Part shown: positions 42,592 through 51,501 of the stretch, piece by piece
How the letters are laid out: each line of letters opens with the position of its first letter
How positions within the stretch are numbered: position 1 is the stretch's first letter
NCBI RefSeq assembly: GCF_005434975.1
Contig: NZ_SKCJ01000002.1
Coordinates: forward strand, 1 to 64,000
From: Parerythrobacter lutipelagi
GTDB taxonomy: Bacteria; Pseudomonadota; Alphaproteobacteria; Sphingomonadales; Sphingomonadaceae
DNA: 64,000 nucleotides
Direction of reading: 5' to 3'
The notes under the pieces: model-generated
Told to the model about the DNA's origin: nothing
Seen by the model: only the letters and a program-made list of their open reading frames with translations
The model's database searches: none
Translations under genes and position numbers: made by a program

Positions 42592-43341
42592 TCAGCCCCA
42601 GAATGCTTGAGTGACTGCGCGGTGATCATCGACCGCTTTGACAAATGGGATCGCCGCCACCGCCTCGCGCGAAGGCAGCAGTGCGTCCTCGTCCTGCACG
42701 GTTCCTGTCAGGGTAACGACGCCCTCTGAAACGGCCACGTCAGTCAGCCACGCGCTTGCACCCTTAATGGTCAGAAGCTTCTCGATCACCCGTGCACGAA
42801 TGATGTCGTCATCATTGGTCATCGGTCCATGCGAGCCTACTGGTCGCACGATCAGCGCTCGCACGATATCAGCACGACTGACGATACCGACGAGATTGTC
42901 GTCGCGCAGGACCGGCAGGTGCTTGATCCGATGTTCATCCATGAGGTTCGCGATTTCGGACAGGGTGGTGGTCTCTTCGACGCTGACGACGACCGGTGTC
43001 ATGACCTCGCCAACCGTGTGTCCGAATGCCTTCACGCATTCAGGTTCCGGGGAATCAACGTCGCAGGTGTCGGGCGGGTTGCCCAACTCCTCCCGGTGGA
43101 GCAAATCGGTTTCGCTTAGAATGCCGACAACCTTGCGACCGGAAACGACGGGCAGCGCGCTGACTCCGTGATCGATCAGCATTTCTGCAGCGTCATGGAT
43201 CGATACATCCGTGTGTATCGAGATCACCGATCCGCTCATGATGTTGCAGGCTTTGAGTTCTGCAAGGGTAGGGGGGCCTGTTCCCTGGCCATTATCATCA
43301 CTGCGTCTTGTGGCAGGCTTCGTATTGGTTGCTTTGGTCAT
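42592..43341 (-). CDS. CBS-CBS-BON domain protein
   Basis: Cytoplasmic protein of 249 residues with two CBS domains (about residues 33-85 and 110-165) that bind adenine nucleotides. A BON domain follows at about residues 175-240 (RVIEKLLTIKGASAWLTDVA, then GVVTLTGTVQDED). Such proteins sense energy charge or ligands, but the target is unknown. AAGGAGG five bases before ATG 43341 is a strong ribosome site. It separates two moa clusters and is on the opposite strand to both. Confidence 0.85.
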   Translation of the reverse strand: MTKATNTKPATRRSDDNGQGTGPPTLAELKACNIMSGSVISIHTDVSIHDAAEMLIDHGVSALPVVSGRKVVGILSETDLLHREELGNPPDTCDVDSPEPECVKAFGHTVGEVMTPVVVSVEETTTLSEIANLMDEHRIKHLPVLRDDNLVGIVSRADIVRALIVRPVGSHGPMTNDDDIIRARVIEKLLTIKGASAWLTDVAVSEGVVTLTGTVQDEDALLPSREAVAAIPFVKAVDDHRAVTQAFWG

Positions 43342-43480
43342 AATAACCTCCTTGATGGCGGAGGCATCACTTCATTCTCAGTGGGTCGCGAGACGGCTGG
43401 CTGCAAAGCCTCGAAGCCCAGTTGGAGTATGTGAGGTCACCTCCATTTGATTATCATGCCATAAAGCCACCAGTCAGTCA

Positions 43481-43494
43481 TTGATCCGCGTCAA
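43481..43494. promoter_or_regulatory. FNR-type box upstream of moaB
   Basis: TTGATCCGCGTCAA lies seven bases before a GTG at 43501, which argues against that codon being the moaB start. Centred at -41.5 it would start transcription near 43529, just upstream of the GTG at 43552. Confidence 0.68.
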
Positions 43495-43551
43495 ATACGC
43501 GTGAGCAAATCCCGGACAAAGAAAACACCAGTCAATCAAAGGAAGTATGTC

Positions 43552-44088
43552 GTGCCCGGAATAGACGATAGCCTGGAGTTTCATCCACTTAAGGTTGCAG
43601 TTCTTACCGTATCGGATACGCGGACACCGGAGACCGACACGTCGGGCGCGCTCTTCGCCACACGCCTCCAGGAGGCTGGGCATCATCTCGCAGGCCGCGC
43701 TATCGTGCCTGATGAGGTCGACTCAATCCGCAAGCAGGTATCTGCCTGGGTCGCAAATCCGGACGTGGACGTTATTGTCAGCACCGGAGGAACCGGATTC
43801 ACGCCCCGCGATGTCACGCCTGAAGCCGTAGGTCCGTTGCTGCGCAGAGTGATGGACGGCTTCAGCGTCGTCTTCCATCAGGTAAGCATGGACACGATCG
43901 GCGTTTCCACGCTGCAATCCCGCGCATTCGCAGGCCAGGCCGATGACACGTTCATATTCTGTGTTCCCGGCTCCACAGGAGCCTGCCGCGATGCTTGGGA
44001 TCGCATTCTCGCGCTCGAGTTCGATAGCCGTTATCGTCCTTGCTCGATCGCAGGCCAAGTACCCCGCCTGAGACACCTTTGCGCATGA
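43552..44088 (+). CDS. moaB: Molybdenum cofactor biosynthesis protein B
   Basis: Acts in the adenylylation/molybdenum-insertion stage. The product has 178 residues and closely follows E. coli MoaB (170): VAVLTVSDTRTPETDTSG, then STGGTGFTPRDVTPEA and TLQSRAFAGQADDTFIFCVP. I chose GTG 43552 because AAAGGAAG lies about seven bases upstream, the length fits, and an FNR box occupies the region before the earlier GTG at 43501. It overlaps moaC by four bases and heads a moaB-moaC-moeA unit. Confidence 0.88.
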   Translation: MPGIDDSLEFHPLKVAVLTVSDTRTPETDTSGALFATRLQEAGHHLAGRAIVPDEVDSIRKQVSAWVANPDVDVIVSTGGTGFTPRDVTPEAVGPLLRRVMDGFSVVFHQVSMDTIGVSTLQSRAFAGQADDTFIFCVPGSTGACRDAWDRILALEFDSRYRPCSIAGQVPRLRHLCA

Positions 44089-44558
44089 CCGACCTTACTC
44101 ATCTCGATCGAGAAGGTCGCGCAAGAATGGTTGATGTCGGCGAGAAATTGCCGACGAGGAGGAGCGCCGAGGCCTTAGGTCGCCTTCGGTGCGCACCGGC
44201 AACGCTTGTCGCGGTATCGGAAGGCCGGACGCCCAAGGGCAGCGTGATTTCGACTGCCGAATTGGCAGGGGTCATGGGTGCGAAGCGCACGGCGGACTTG
44301 ATCCCGCTATGTCATCCCCTTCCTCTTTCCAGCGTCGTGGTTGAGGTGACGCTCGACGAGAGCCTGCCGGGCTTCGTTGTAAAAGGCGTCGCGCGCTGCG
44401 ATGGGAAAACCGGTGTTGAAATGGAAGCGCTTACGGCAGTCTCAATCGCTGCGCTCACGCTCTTCGACATGCTCAAGGCGATTGATCAAACAATGCAGAT
44501 CGAAGCGGTCCAGGTTACTTCGAAGACAGGTGGCAAATCGAGCTCATGGGGGACGTGA
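44085..44558 (+). CDS. moaC: Cyclic pyranopterin monophosphate synthase
   Basis: Works with MoaA to form cyclic pyranopterin monophosphate. The product has 157 residues. MVDVGEKLPTRRSA is followed by GVMGAKRTADLIPLCHPLPL, with the active-site His in LCHP, then GKTGVEMEALTAVSIAALTL. ATG 44085 overlaps the moaB stop. Its own stop overlaps the preferred moeA start (TGATG). Confidence 0.95.
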   Translation: MTDLTHLDREGRARMVDVGEKLPTRRSAEALGRLRCAPATLVAVSEGRTPKGSVISTAELAGVMGAKRTADLIPLCHPLPLSSVVVEVTLDESLPGFVVKGVARCDGKTGVEMEALTAVSIAALTLFDMLKAIDQTMQIEAVQVTSKTGGKSSSWGT

Positions 44559-45742
44559 TGATTCCTTTCGACGAGGCGATTGGACTGATAAACGACCAAG
44601 CAACTACGCTTGGTGAAGAGGTCGTACCTTTCGAACGAGCAGCCGGCCGTGTTCTCACAAGAGCTCTGGACGCCAGACGGGATGCTCCATTCAGCGCAGT
44701 TGCCGCGATGGATGGCTATGCCGTCATCGATAGTGCCACACGTCCCGGCGAGGCATTGCGGGTTATTGGGCAATCTGCAGCCGGAACGGGCTTTACTGAT
44801 GCTTTAAAGCCCGGCGACGCTGTGCGGATTTTTACCGGGGCTCCCATGCCCCAGGGTAGTGACCGCTGCATCATGCAGGAATATGCCGAGCGGAATGGCG
44901 ATTTGGTGGTTTTCAAGGAGGATTATGGGCCAGGCTGGCACGTTCGTCCGCCGGGCAGCGACTTCCGCAAAGGTGACCGGCTCGTATCGCCGGGCACCCG
45001 TCTGGGAGCCCGGGCAATGGTTGCTGCGGCCGCAGCCGACCTTGCCACCGTTAGCGTGAGCGTGCAGCCGCGTGTGGCCATCATCGGCACGGGCGACGAG
45101 TTGATGGTGCCAGGAACTGCATACACGCGCGCTGACGCCATTGCCGAGAGCGTAACCTACGGGGTCGCCGCCATGGCTGCCGCATCAGGGGCTGAGGTGA
45201 TCGAACGAGCATTGGCCTCCGACGATCTTCCCGCGCTTGAGGATCTGGCCGGTACAATGCTCAGCTGTGCTGACGTGGTTATAGTAACGGGCGGCGCATC
45301 TGTCGGCGAACGCGATTTCGCCAAGCCGATGTTTGCCCCGCATGGACTGGAATTGGTGTTCGCGAAAGCTGCGATCAAGCCTGGAAAACCGGTCTGGCTC
45401 GGACGCGCCAAAGGCAAGTGGGTCTTGGGGCTTCCCGGCAATCCAACCTCCGCCATGGTTACTGCGCGTCTGTTCCTGATGCCACTGCTCGCGCGGCTGC
45501 AGGGACAATCGATTGCCGAAGTCAATTGCTGGCGAAAAATGGTTCTGGCGGAGGAACTACCGACGACAGGGGGGCGGGAAACCTTCATTCGCGCCAGCTG
45601 GGAGAAAGACGGCCTTGTCCCGGTCACCAACCAGGATAGCGGTGCGCAGCGTGCATTGATGCAGGCGGACTGGCTTATTCGTCGTCTGCCCAACGCGCCA
45701 GTCTGCCGCGCAGGAGAGCATGTTAGCGCGCTTGCCTTTTGA
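44558..45742 (+). CDS. moeA: Molybdopterin molybdenumtransferase
   Basis: Inserts molybdate into adenylylated molybdopterin. The product has 394 residues: IPFDEAIGLINDQA, the MDGYAVID substrate segment, RIFTGAPMPQGSD, VAIIGTGDEL, then VIVTGGASVGERDF and LGLPGNPTSAMVT. ATG 44558 couples to the moaC stop; ATG 44546, four codons earlier, is possible. The 3' end overlaps the convergent mobA by 20 bases. Confidence 0.93.
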   Translation: MIPFDEAIGLINDQATTLGEEVVPFERAAGRVLTRALDARRDAPFSAVAAMDGYAVIDSATRPGEALRVIGQSAAGTGFTDALKPGDAVRIFTGAPMPQGSDRCIMQEYAERNGDLVVFKEDYGPGWHVRPPGSDFRKGDRLVSPGTRLGARAMVAAAAADLATVSVSVQPRVAIIGTGDELMVPGTAYTRADAIAESVTYGVAAMAAASGAEVIERALASDDLPALEDLAGTMLSCADVVIVTGGASVGERDFAKPMFAPHGLELVFAKAAIKPGKPVWLGRAKGKWVLGLPGNPTSAMVTARLFLMPLLARLQGQSIAEVNCWRKMVLAEELPTTGGRETFIRASWEKDGLVPVTNQDSGAQRALMQADWLIRRLPNAPVCRAGEHVSALAF

Positions 45743-46358
45743 GCCGATGCCTCGCTTCTGTGAGCGCTCTCTCGTCATTGATGTTGGCAAAGGGGTCTTG
45801 CTTGGGCTCGGATTCCCACGAAACCCGCACCGCACCTGACGCTTCGGCAAAGCTCCAGAGCGATCGTCCTCCATTGGCGATATAATCTTTCAATACTGGC
45901 CGATCGACGCGCCACATGGCCGCCATCGGATGATCCTTTCCAGCGCTGACTGGCATTGCGCAACCGCCTTCCCCGATTGCCTCCTTGAGCCGAAGTAGGA
46001 GATCATCGGGCAGGAATGGCATATCGCACCCGATGACAAGCACACGGAGATGATTGTGCGTCGCCGCGAACGCAAATGCGCTGCTCAACGCGCTGATGGG
46101 ACCGATATCGACTTGCTCGTCGGTCAAGAGCGGTATGCCCGGGATCACGATTTGATCGACGCTGCGCACCGCAATTGCAATTTTATTGGCATGTGTGTTG
46201 GCCCAGTCGATCGCCCGATCAAGAAGCGATTGGCCTGCCAGCAGCCGCGCATGTTTAGAGCCACCGATACGCGAACCGTTGCCCCCGGCGGCGATCACGA
46301 TCGGAACAGTTGAATCAACCTTGCTGGCGACTGACTTTTCCAAATTTGTATGCGCCAT
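45723..46358 (-). CDS. mobA: Molybdenum cofactor guanylyltransferase
   Basis: Attaches GMP to Moco to give the bis-MGD form that NarG needs. The product has 211 residues with the nucleotidyltransferase motif AAGGNGSRIGGSKH (residues 23-36). GCDMPFLPDDLLLRL carries the metal-binding Asp, and AMWRVDRPVLKDY follows. It lies 30 bases downstream of pdxH on the same strand and ends inside the 3' end of moeA. Confidence 0.87.
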   Translation of the reverse strand: MAHTNLEKSVASKVDSTVPIVIAAGGNGSRIGGSKHARLLAGQSLLDRAIDWANTHANKIAIAVRSVDQIVIPGIPLLTDEQVDIGPISALSSAFAFAATHNHLRVLVIGCDMPFLPDDLLLRLKEAIGEGGCAMPVSAGKDHPMAAMWRVDRPVLKDYIANGGRSLWSFAEASGAVRVSWESEPKQDPFANINDERALTEARHRLKRQAR

Positions 46359-46388
46359 GGTTTCAAGAGGTCCTCGGCATGCCTAAAA

Positions 46389-46982
46389 TCATGGATAGAG
46401 CAGGAATTGCTGCCATGCGCCATCGCAGGTGCGTTGATAGCAAATGCGATCATGCAGCCTGAACTTGGCATTGCTCCAGAATTCGATCCGCTCGGCACGA
46501 ACCCGGAAACCTGACCAGAATGGCGGACGAGGAACATCCCAAGACTTGAACCTGGCGACTACGCTGGTCAGCCGCCCGGCCAGCTCGCGCCGGTTCTTGA
46601 GCTGCGATGATTGTTGGGATGCCCATGCGCCATAGCGGCTGGCCAGCGGGCGGGTCGCGAAGTAGCGATCTGCTTCAACATCGCTCACTGACATGGCGCG
46701 ACCTTCGATCCGCACTTGCTTGCCAAGGTCTGACCAGTGGAAGCACATCGCCACGGCCGAATTCTCGGCCAGCTCGGTGGCTTTGCGGCTCTTGAGATTG
46801 GTATAGAATACGAAGCCTCGCTCATCGTGCTCCTTGAGTAAGACCATTCGGCTGGATGGCTTCCCTTCGCCCGATACGGTCGCCAGATTGACTGCCGAGG
46901 CTTGCTCAGCCCCTAGCTCGCGCGTGGCCTGAGAAAACCAGTCGGTGAATTTGGCGAAAGGATCTGCAGCTTGCCTGGTCAT
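46389..46982 (-). CDS. pdxH: Pyridoxamine 5'-phosphate oxidase
   Basis: FMN enzyme forming pyridoxal phosphate. The product has 197 residues with the PdxH pattern: AVNLATVSGEGKPSSRMVLL, GFVFYTNLKSRKATEL, FHWSDLGKQVRIEG and the C-terminal FWSNAKFRLHDR. PdxH uses oxygen, so its place in an anaerobic cluster is odd. It follows the acyl-CoA dehydrogenase gene by 21 bases and precedes mobA, so the three probably share a transcript. Confidence 0.93.
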   Translation of the reverse strand: MTRQAADPFAKFTDWFSQATRELGAEQASAVNLATVSGEGKPSSRMVLLKEHDERGFVFYTNLKSRKATELAENSAVAMCFHWSDLGKQVRIEGRAMSVSDVEADRYFATRPLASRYGAWASQQSSQLKNRRELAGRLTSVVARFKSWDVPRPPFWSGFRVRAERIEFWSNAKFRLHDRICYQRTCDGAWQQFLLYP

Positions 46983-47003
46983 GGTTCGATCCCATCTGAC
47001 GCG

Positions 47004-48257
47004 TCAGCGATCTCGCCATTCCGCCAAGCGCGATCCAACCTGTGCCAGCTCAATACGGGCGATCGATCGCAAGTGAACCTCGTCAGGTCCATCGGCAATC
47101 CGCAGCGCGCGCATACCGGCATAGACTTCAGCCAGGCCGAAATCATCTGAGAGCCCACCCGCGCCATGCGCCTGCATTGCGTGATCGAGAACTCGTAGAG
47201 CCGTTCTGGGTGCAGCGACCTTGATCAGAGCGATCTCGAGCTTGGCAGCCTTATTGCCTGCTTTGTCCATCATGTCGGCGGCCTTAAGACACAGCAGTCT
47301 TGTCATCTCGATATCGAGGCGTGCTTCTCCCAGCCTTTGTTCCCATACCGACTGCTCGGACAGTCTCTTCCCAAATGCGATGCGCGACTGAAGACGTTCG
47401 GCCATCTTCTCTAGTGCGCGCTCGGCGGCACCGATTGCGCGCATGCAGTGATGAATGCGACCGGGTCCAAGCCTTCCTTGAGCGATCTCGAAACCGCGTC
47501 CTTCACCCAGTATAATGTTGGCCGCAGGAACCCGCACGTTGCGCAGCACCACTTCGCCATGGCCGTGTGGAGCCCCGTCATACCCGAATACTGGTAGCAT
47601 GCGCACAATCTCCACGCCCGGCGCGTCGAGCGGAACGAGGATCTGAGATTGCTGCTGGTGCGTGTTCGCGTCCGGGTCAGTCTTGCCCATGACGATGGCG
47701 AGCTTGCAGCGTGGATCACCAACTCCGGAAGACCACCATTTGCGCCCGTTGATGACGTATTCGTCGCCTTCGCGGCGGATCGAGGTCTGGATATTGGTCG
47801 CATCGGAGGAAGCGACATCGGGCTCGGTCATCAGGAATGCCGACCGAATTTCCCCGTCGAGCAGAGGCCGTAGCCATTGTGCCTTTTGCTCTGGCGTACC
47901 GTAGCGGTGGAGCACTTCCATGTTTCCGGTGTCGGGGGCCGAGCAGTTGAACGCTTCCGAAGCGAAGCCGACCCTGCCCATTTCCTCCGCGCACAGCGCA
48001 TAATCGAGATTGCTGAGCCCTGCTCCGCGATAGTCTCCGTCATCATGGTCCGACGGCGGCAGGAACAGGTTCCACAATCCCGCGGAATAGGCCCGTGCCT
48101 TCAATTCTTCGACAACCGGCGGAACTTGCCAGCGCTCGCCTTCGTGCTTGCCTAGTTGGTCTCGGTATACTTCTTCTGCGCGATAAATATGCGCGTGCAT
48201 GAAGTCGCGCACGCGGTCCCGCCAATGGGACTGATTGTTTGAAAGGCTGAAGTCCAT
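47004..48257 (-). CDS. Acyl-CoA dehydrogenase (ACAD10/11-like)
   Basis: FAD enzyme oxidising an acyl-CoA of unknown chain. The product has 417 residues. The middle domain has [15 protein letters not shown] and [14 protein letters not shown]. The C-terminal part has [20 protein letters not shown], then [16 protein letters not shown] and [18 protein letters not shown]. An FNR-type box (48323) lies between it and the divergent cupin gene. Class II geometry predicts a start near 48288, with TATCTC in the -10 position. Confidence 0.9.
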   Translation of the reverse strand: MDFSLSNNQSHWRDRVRDFMHAHIYRAEEVYRDQLGKHEGERWQVPPVVEELKARAYSAGLWNLFLPPSDHDDGDYRGAGLSNLDYALCAEEMGRVGFASEAFNCSAPDTGNMEVLHRYGTPEQKAQWLRPLLDGEIRSAFLMTEPDVASSDATNIQTSIRREGDEYVINGRKWWSSGVGDPRCKLAIVMGKTDPDANTHQQQSQILVPLDAPGVEIVRMLPVFGYDGAPHGHGEVVLRNVRVPAANIILGEGRGFEIAQGRLGPGRIHHCMRAIGAAERALEKMAERLQSRIAFGKRLSEQSVWEQRLGEARLDIEMTRLLCLKAADMMDKAGNKAAKLEIALIKVAAPRTALRVLDHAMQAHGAGGLSDDFGLAEVYAGMRALRIADGPDEVHLRSIARIELAQVGSRLAEWRDR

Positions 48258-48322
48258 CGAGAGGGCGCTTTGCTGAAGTGTTTTACTGGCCCCTAGAGAT
48301 AGACTTTGTCCGGAATTTCGAA

Positions 48323-48336
48323 TTGATTTAGGTCAA
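48323..48336. promoter_or_regulatory. FNR-type box between the acyl-CoA dehydrogenase and cupin genes
   Basis: TTGATTTAGGTCAA is centred 42.5 bases upstream of the cupin ATG and 72.5 bases from the divergent dehydrogenase ATG. It could serve either or both. A half-site TTGATCTTTAA follows at 48354. Confidence 0.7.
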
Positions 48337-48371
48337 AGCCGGTCAGAGAAATTTGATCTTTAAAGACCAGT

Positions 48372-49220
48372 ATGGATCGTCGCGATCATGTCGAGTTTGT
48401 GCAGTCGCAGTTGCTTCCCTGGCAACGTATCGGGGCGGGCCTTGCGCGACCCAATGCTGAATACAAAATGCTAAGTCGTGATGCGGAATGCGGCGCATGC
48501 AGTGCATTGATGCGCTACCCACCGGGCTGGTCGCGTATTGGGCCGGAGCACATTCAGGCAGACGAGGAGTTTTTCGTTCTCGACGGATCGCTGGAAATGG
48601 ACGGCGAGTTCTATGAACCGGACAGCTATGCCTTTCTACCTGCAGGTTGGACCCGCAAAAGCATGGTCAGCAAGACAGGCTGCGTGCTGTTGGCGTTTTA
48701 CAGCCAAGAGCCACTGCTGGTAGGAGATGAAAGCGAGTGCGATATGTTGCGTGCAATACCGCATCTCAAAACCCGACAAATGGACTGGGACATGACGCTC
48801 AATGACCCCAATCTACGCCATCTGGGAATTTCGCGAAAGGATCTGCGGACTGATCCTGAGACCGGCGAACGCACGCTCCTCTCATTGATTCTTCCTCAAT
48901 CTGAACCGCCGGCAGGCAATGGGCCGCAGGAAAGTCACCCGGTTGTCGAGGAATGTTACATGATTGCTGGCTCGCTCACAGGGCCTCCCGGAACAATGCA
49001 TCCAGGCGCCTACTTCTGGCGGCCACCAGCCGTTCCCCACGGCCCATATGGCTCACGCTGGGGCGCCGTTTCTGTGATCCGTTTCGTCGGCGGTCGGCAT
49101 GAAAATATCTGGAGTGACAAGCCAGCTAATTTCTCTTTAGAGCAGGCCTACGACCCGATTCTTCCTGAGCGACTAGCGCACCTGCGCGATTTCTCGTGGC
49201 AAGGCCCGCTTCCCTTCTAG
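48372..49220 (+). CDS. Two-domain cupin protein (ChrR-like/DUF4437-like)
   Basis: Cytoplasmic bicupin of 282 residues. The first cupin is around IQADEEFFVLDGSLEMDGEF and AFLPAGW, the second around HPVVEECYMIAGSL and FWRPPAVPHGPYG. The metal-binding His/Glu residues are only partly conserved. Function unknown; the family includes proteins induced by oxidative or redox stress. No good ribosome site precedes ATG 48372, consistent with the FNR box placing the transcription start on or next to the start codon. Confidence 0.7.
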   Translation: MDRRDHVEFVQSQLLPWQRIGAGLARPNAEYKMLSRDAECGACSALMRYPPGWSRIGPEHIQADEEFFVLDGSLEMDGEFYEPDSYAFLPAGWTRKSMVSKTGCVLLAFYSQEPLLVGDESECDMLRAIPHLKTRQMDWDMTLNDPNLRHLGISRKDLRTDPETGERTLLSLILPQSEPPAGNGPQESHPVVEECYMIAGSLTGPPGTMHPGAYFWRPPAVPHGPYGSRWGAVSVIRFVGGRHENIWSDKPANFSLEQAYDPILPERLAHLRDFSWQGPLPF

Positions 49221-49246
49221 AAGTGCCCGGATCAACAGGCCTGCCT

Positions 49247-50482
49247 ATGAACGCCAAAGCCGGGAATGAACCAAAAGGGAGCAACGCGGAGCGCCTCGCA
49301 TTGCGGCGCCGTCGGATGGAAAGCGGACCAGCGATTTTCCGCGGGGCTTTTCGCCCGTTCTTTCTCGGCGCCGCGTTTTGGGCTATCTTCACCATGTGCC
49401 TATGGCTGGGACATGTACTTGGACAAATCCCTGGCGGTTTCGTGTCTGACGCACTGGCGTGGCATCGCCACGAGATGCTGTTCGGATTTGTCGGAGCTGC
49501 AATCACTGGCTTTGCGCTAACGTCCGCGCCCAACTGGACCGGACGCTTGCCCATCGCCGGATGGCCGCTTGCAACGCTATTTTTCTTTTGGTGTGTAGGG
49601 CGGGTTCTCCCGTTTGGCCTAGCGGATACGAGTGCGGCCCTTATTGCCCTCGATGGAGGGTTCTACCTTTTTCTCTCTTTTCTGATCGGGCGCGAAGAGA
49701 CCCACGGTCGCAAACGAAGTCTCACCATTTGCATGGTTATTGCGGCGTTTGGTTTAGCCGACATTCTTGATCGGATGGAGATGGCAAAATGGATCGATAG
49801 CGCGGGCCTGGGGTGGCGAGCGGGAATAGCTCTCGTGACCGCTCTTGTCATGCTGATCGGAGGGCGGCTTATTCCCAGCTTCACGCACAATTGGTTGCTG
49901 AAGCAAGTCAGGCTGGACCCCACCCCGACCCAGCCGGACCTGACAGACGCCATTGTCATGGCCGTCACGATTGGCGGCTTGCTCGTCTGGATTCTTGCTC
50001 GCGCAAGCGGCGCATCCGGAACCCTGCTGATGCTCGCGGGCCTTGCCAACTTCGCGCGGTTGGCCAGGTGGCAGGGCTGGCGCTGTTTGCCTTGCCTACC
50101 GGTATTTGTTCTTCACCTGGGATATTTTTGGCTCGCACTCGGCCTGCTCCTCCTCGGAGCCGCGCAATTCGGATGGATCAGCGAGAGCCCTGCAATTCAT
50201 GCGCTTTCGACAGGGGCGATGGCGACGATGATACTTGGCGTCATGAGCCGCACGTCGCTTGCAATGACAGCGCGCGAACCGAGTTTTAATTTGGCCATCG
50301 CATCGGCATGCGTTTTGATTACCCTAGCTGCTATTGCTCGCGTCGTGGCCGGGCTGCAAATTGGGCAGTCCTTTGTTCTTCTTGTTGTTGCGGGCTTTGG
50401 GTGGCTAGGAGCATTCGGGCTCTTCCTGGTTGTCTTTGGCCCGATACTCAATTCGCCGAGAAGAGGGGCTCTGGGGAAATAG
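49247..50482 (+). CDS. nnrS: NnrS family membrane protein (second copy)
   Basis: Inner-membrane protein of 411 residues with about 12 transmembrane segments and classical NnrS motifs: IFRGAFRPFFLGAAFWA, ALAWHRHEMLFGFVGAAITG, LTSAPNWTGR, LIPSFTHNW and MILGVMSRTSLAMTAR. NnrS proteins protect against nitric oxide stress. I chose ATG 49247; an open extension begins inside the cupin gene at 49196. It is probably co-transcribed with the cupin, 26 bases upstream. It resembles typical NnrS more closely than the copy at 25628. Confidence 0.93.
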   Translation: MNAKAGNEPKGSNAERLALRRRRMESGPAIFRGAFRPFFLGAAFWAIFTMCLWLGHVLGQIPGGFVSDALAWHRHEMLFGFVGAAITGFALTSAPNWTGRLPIAGWPLATLFFFWCVGRVLPFGLADTSAALIALDGGFYLFLSFLIGREETHGRKRSLTICMVIAAFGLADILDRMEMAKWIDSAGLGWRAGIALVTALVMLIGGRLIPSFTHNWLLKQVRLDPTPTQPDLTDAIVMAVTIGGLLVWILARASGASGTLLMLAGLANFARLARWQGWRCLPCLPVFVLHLGYFWLALGLLLLGAAQFGWISESPAIHALSTGAMATMILGVMSRTSLAMTAREPSFNLAIASACVLITLAAIARVVAGLQIGQSFVLLVVAGFGWLGAFGLFLVVFGPILNSPRRGALGK

Positions 50483-50628
50483 CTGTCCAGTCACGAATGC
50501 ATGGCTCACAGGCTGCTACCCCCTTTTGGTGAGCGGTGGGTGACAGTTCTCAGAGTTTCTCTTGGTTGTTTCCGGGCCAAAACCCTCTTTGGCTTGGCGA
50601 GCCTAATTAAACGCGCTATTCCAACAAT

Positions 50629-51354
50629 ATGGATTCTCTCGAAATCGAGCCATCATTAAACTTCTGCCAGGCTTGTGCTGTCCGCAACCGTGCGATCTGT
50701 GCTGACCTCGACGAGGATGAATTAGGATTGCTGAACGCAATCGGTCGGCGAAAACGGCTTCAAGCAGGTGAACAGTTACTTTGGGAAGGCGATGACGCGA
50801 TCATCGTCGCCAATGTGGTGGAAGGTGTCCTCAAGCTTTCGACGCAGACGGCGGATGGAAGAGAACAAATCCTTGGGATTGTCTATCCGTCGGACTTCCT
50901 AGGTCGACCCTTCGGTGAGACCACACCCTATGGCGTCGAGGCGATTACCGATGCGCAGGTCTGTGTATTTCGGCGCACCGATTTCGACAGGTTTGCCCGA
51001 GAGCACCCCCGGCTTGAGCACAAGCTCCTTGAGCGGACGCTGGCCGAATTGGATCGCACGCGGCGCTGGATGGTGCTGCTGGGGCGAATGAATGCCGAGC
51101 AGAAATTGGCCACCTATCTTGTCGAGACGGCAGAAAGGCTCATTCCTGCAAACTGCAAAGAGTCGGAACTGGGTGATGAGCGATCGCTGACCTTACCTCT
51201 TTCCCGCCAGCAAATGGCTGACGTTCTTGGCCTCACGATTGAGACGGTTAGTCGGCACATGACCAAGCTGAAGAATGATGGGTTGATCGGTCTTCCAGGC
51301 CGACGCGAACTGACAATCAATTCGTTGAAGGCTCTCGCAGAACGAGGGGGTTAG
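50629..51354 (+). CDS. fnrL: FnrL-type oxygen-sensing Crp/Fnr regulator
   Basis: Global anaerobic activator of 241 residues. Four cysteines for a [4Fe-4S] cluster are present: Cys13, Cys16 and Cys24 in CQACAVRNRAIC and Cys112 in AQVCVFRR. The helix-turn-helix MADVLGLTIETVSRHMTKL has the E-x2-S-R residues that read TTGAT half-sites. It is thus the best candidate to bind the nine boxes in this window. No FNR box was found in its own 146-base upstream region (50483-50628). A hairpin follows it. Confidence 0.93.
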   Translation: MDSLEIEPSLNFCQACAVRNRAICADLDEDELGLLNAIGRRKRLQAGEQLLWEGDDAIIVANVVEGVLKLSTQTADGREQILGIVYPSDFLGRPFGETTPYGVEAITDAQVCVFRRTDFDRFAREHPRLEHKLLERTLAELDRTRRWMVLLGRMNAEQKLATYLVETAERLIPANCKESELGDERSLTLPLSRQQMADVLGLTIETVSRHMTKLKNDGLIGLPGRRELTINSLKALAERGG

Positions 51355-51363
51355 TCTGGCCCA

Positions 51364-51387
51364 GGCCAGCTGAGAAGCAAGCTGGCC
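51364..51387 (+). terminator. Hairpin after fnrL, probable terminator
   Basis: GGCCAGCT (51364-51371) and AGCTGGCC (51380-51387) form a perfect eight-base stem with an eight-base loop, ten bases after the fnrL stop. The following bases (GTGTTATAAG) are only weakly U-rich. A partly competing CTGGCC lies just before it at 51356-51361. Confidence 0.5.
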
Positions 51388-51453
51388 GTGTTATAAGTTT
51401 CGGACCCCCGCACCAACCGGTGCTTCCACGAGACCGAATACGAAACGTTCGGT

Positions 51454-51467
51454 TTGACCGAAATCAA
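51454..51467. promoter_or_regulatory. FNR-type box upstream of the third Crp/Fnr gene
   Basis: TTGACCGAAATCAA fits the FNR/FixK pattern and is centred exactly 41.5 bases upstream of ATG 51502. An in-frame TTG at 51454 lies inside the box and is therefore unlikely to be the start codon. Confidence 0.68.
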
Positions 51468-51501
51468 TGACGTCGCCTCGTTGATCATCCAGATTTCGCT
51501 G

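Noticed and set aside
43501-43551. GTG 43501 as the moaB start
   Set aside because: It sits seven bases after an FNR box, lacks a ribosome site and gives a protein longer than E. coli MoaB. GTG 43552 has AAAGGAAG in place.
51454-51501. TTG 51454 as the start of the third Crp/Fnr gene
   Set aside because: The codon lies inside the FNR box, so it would probably not be transcribed.
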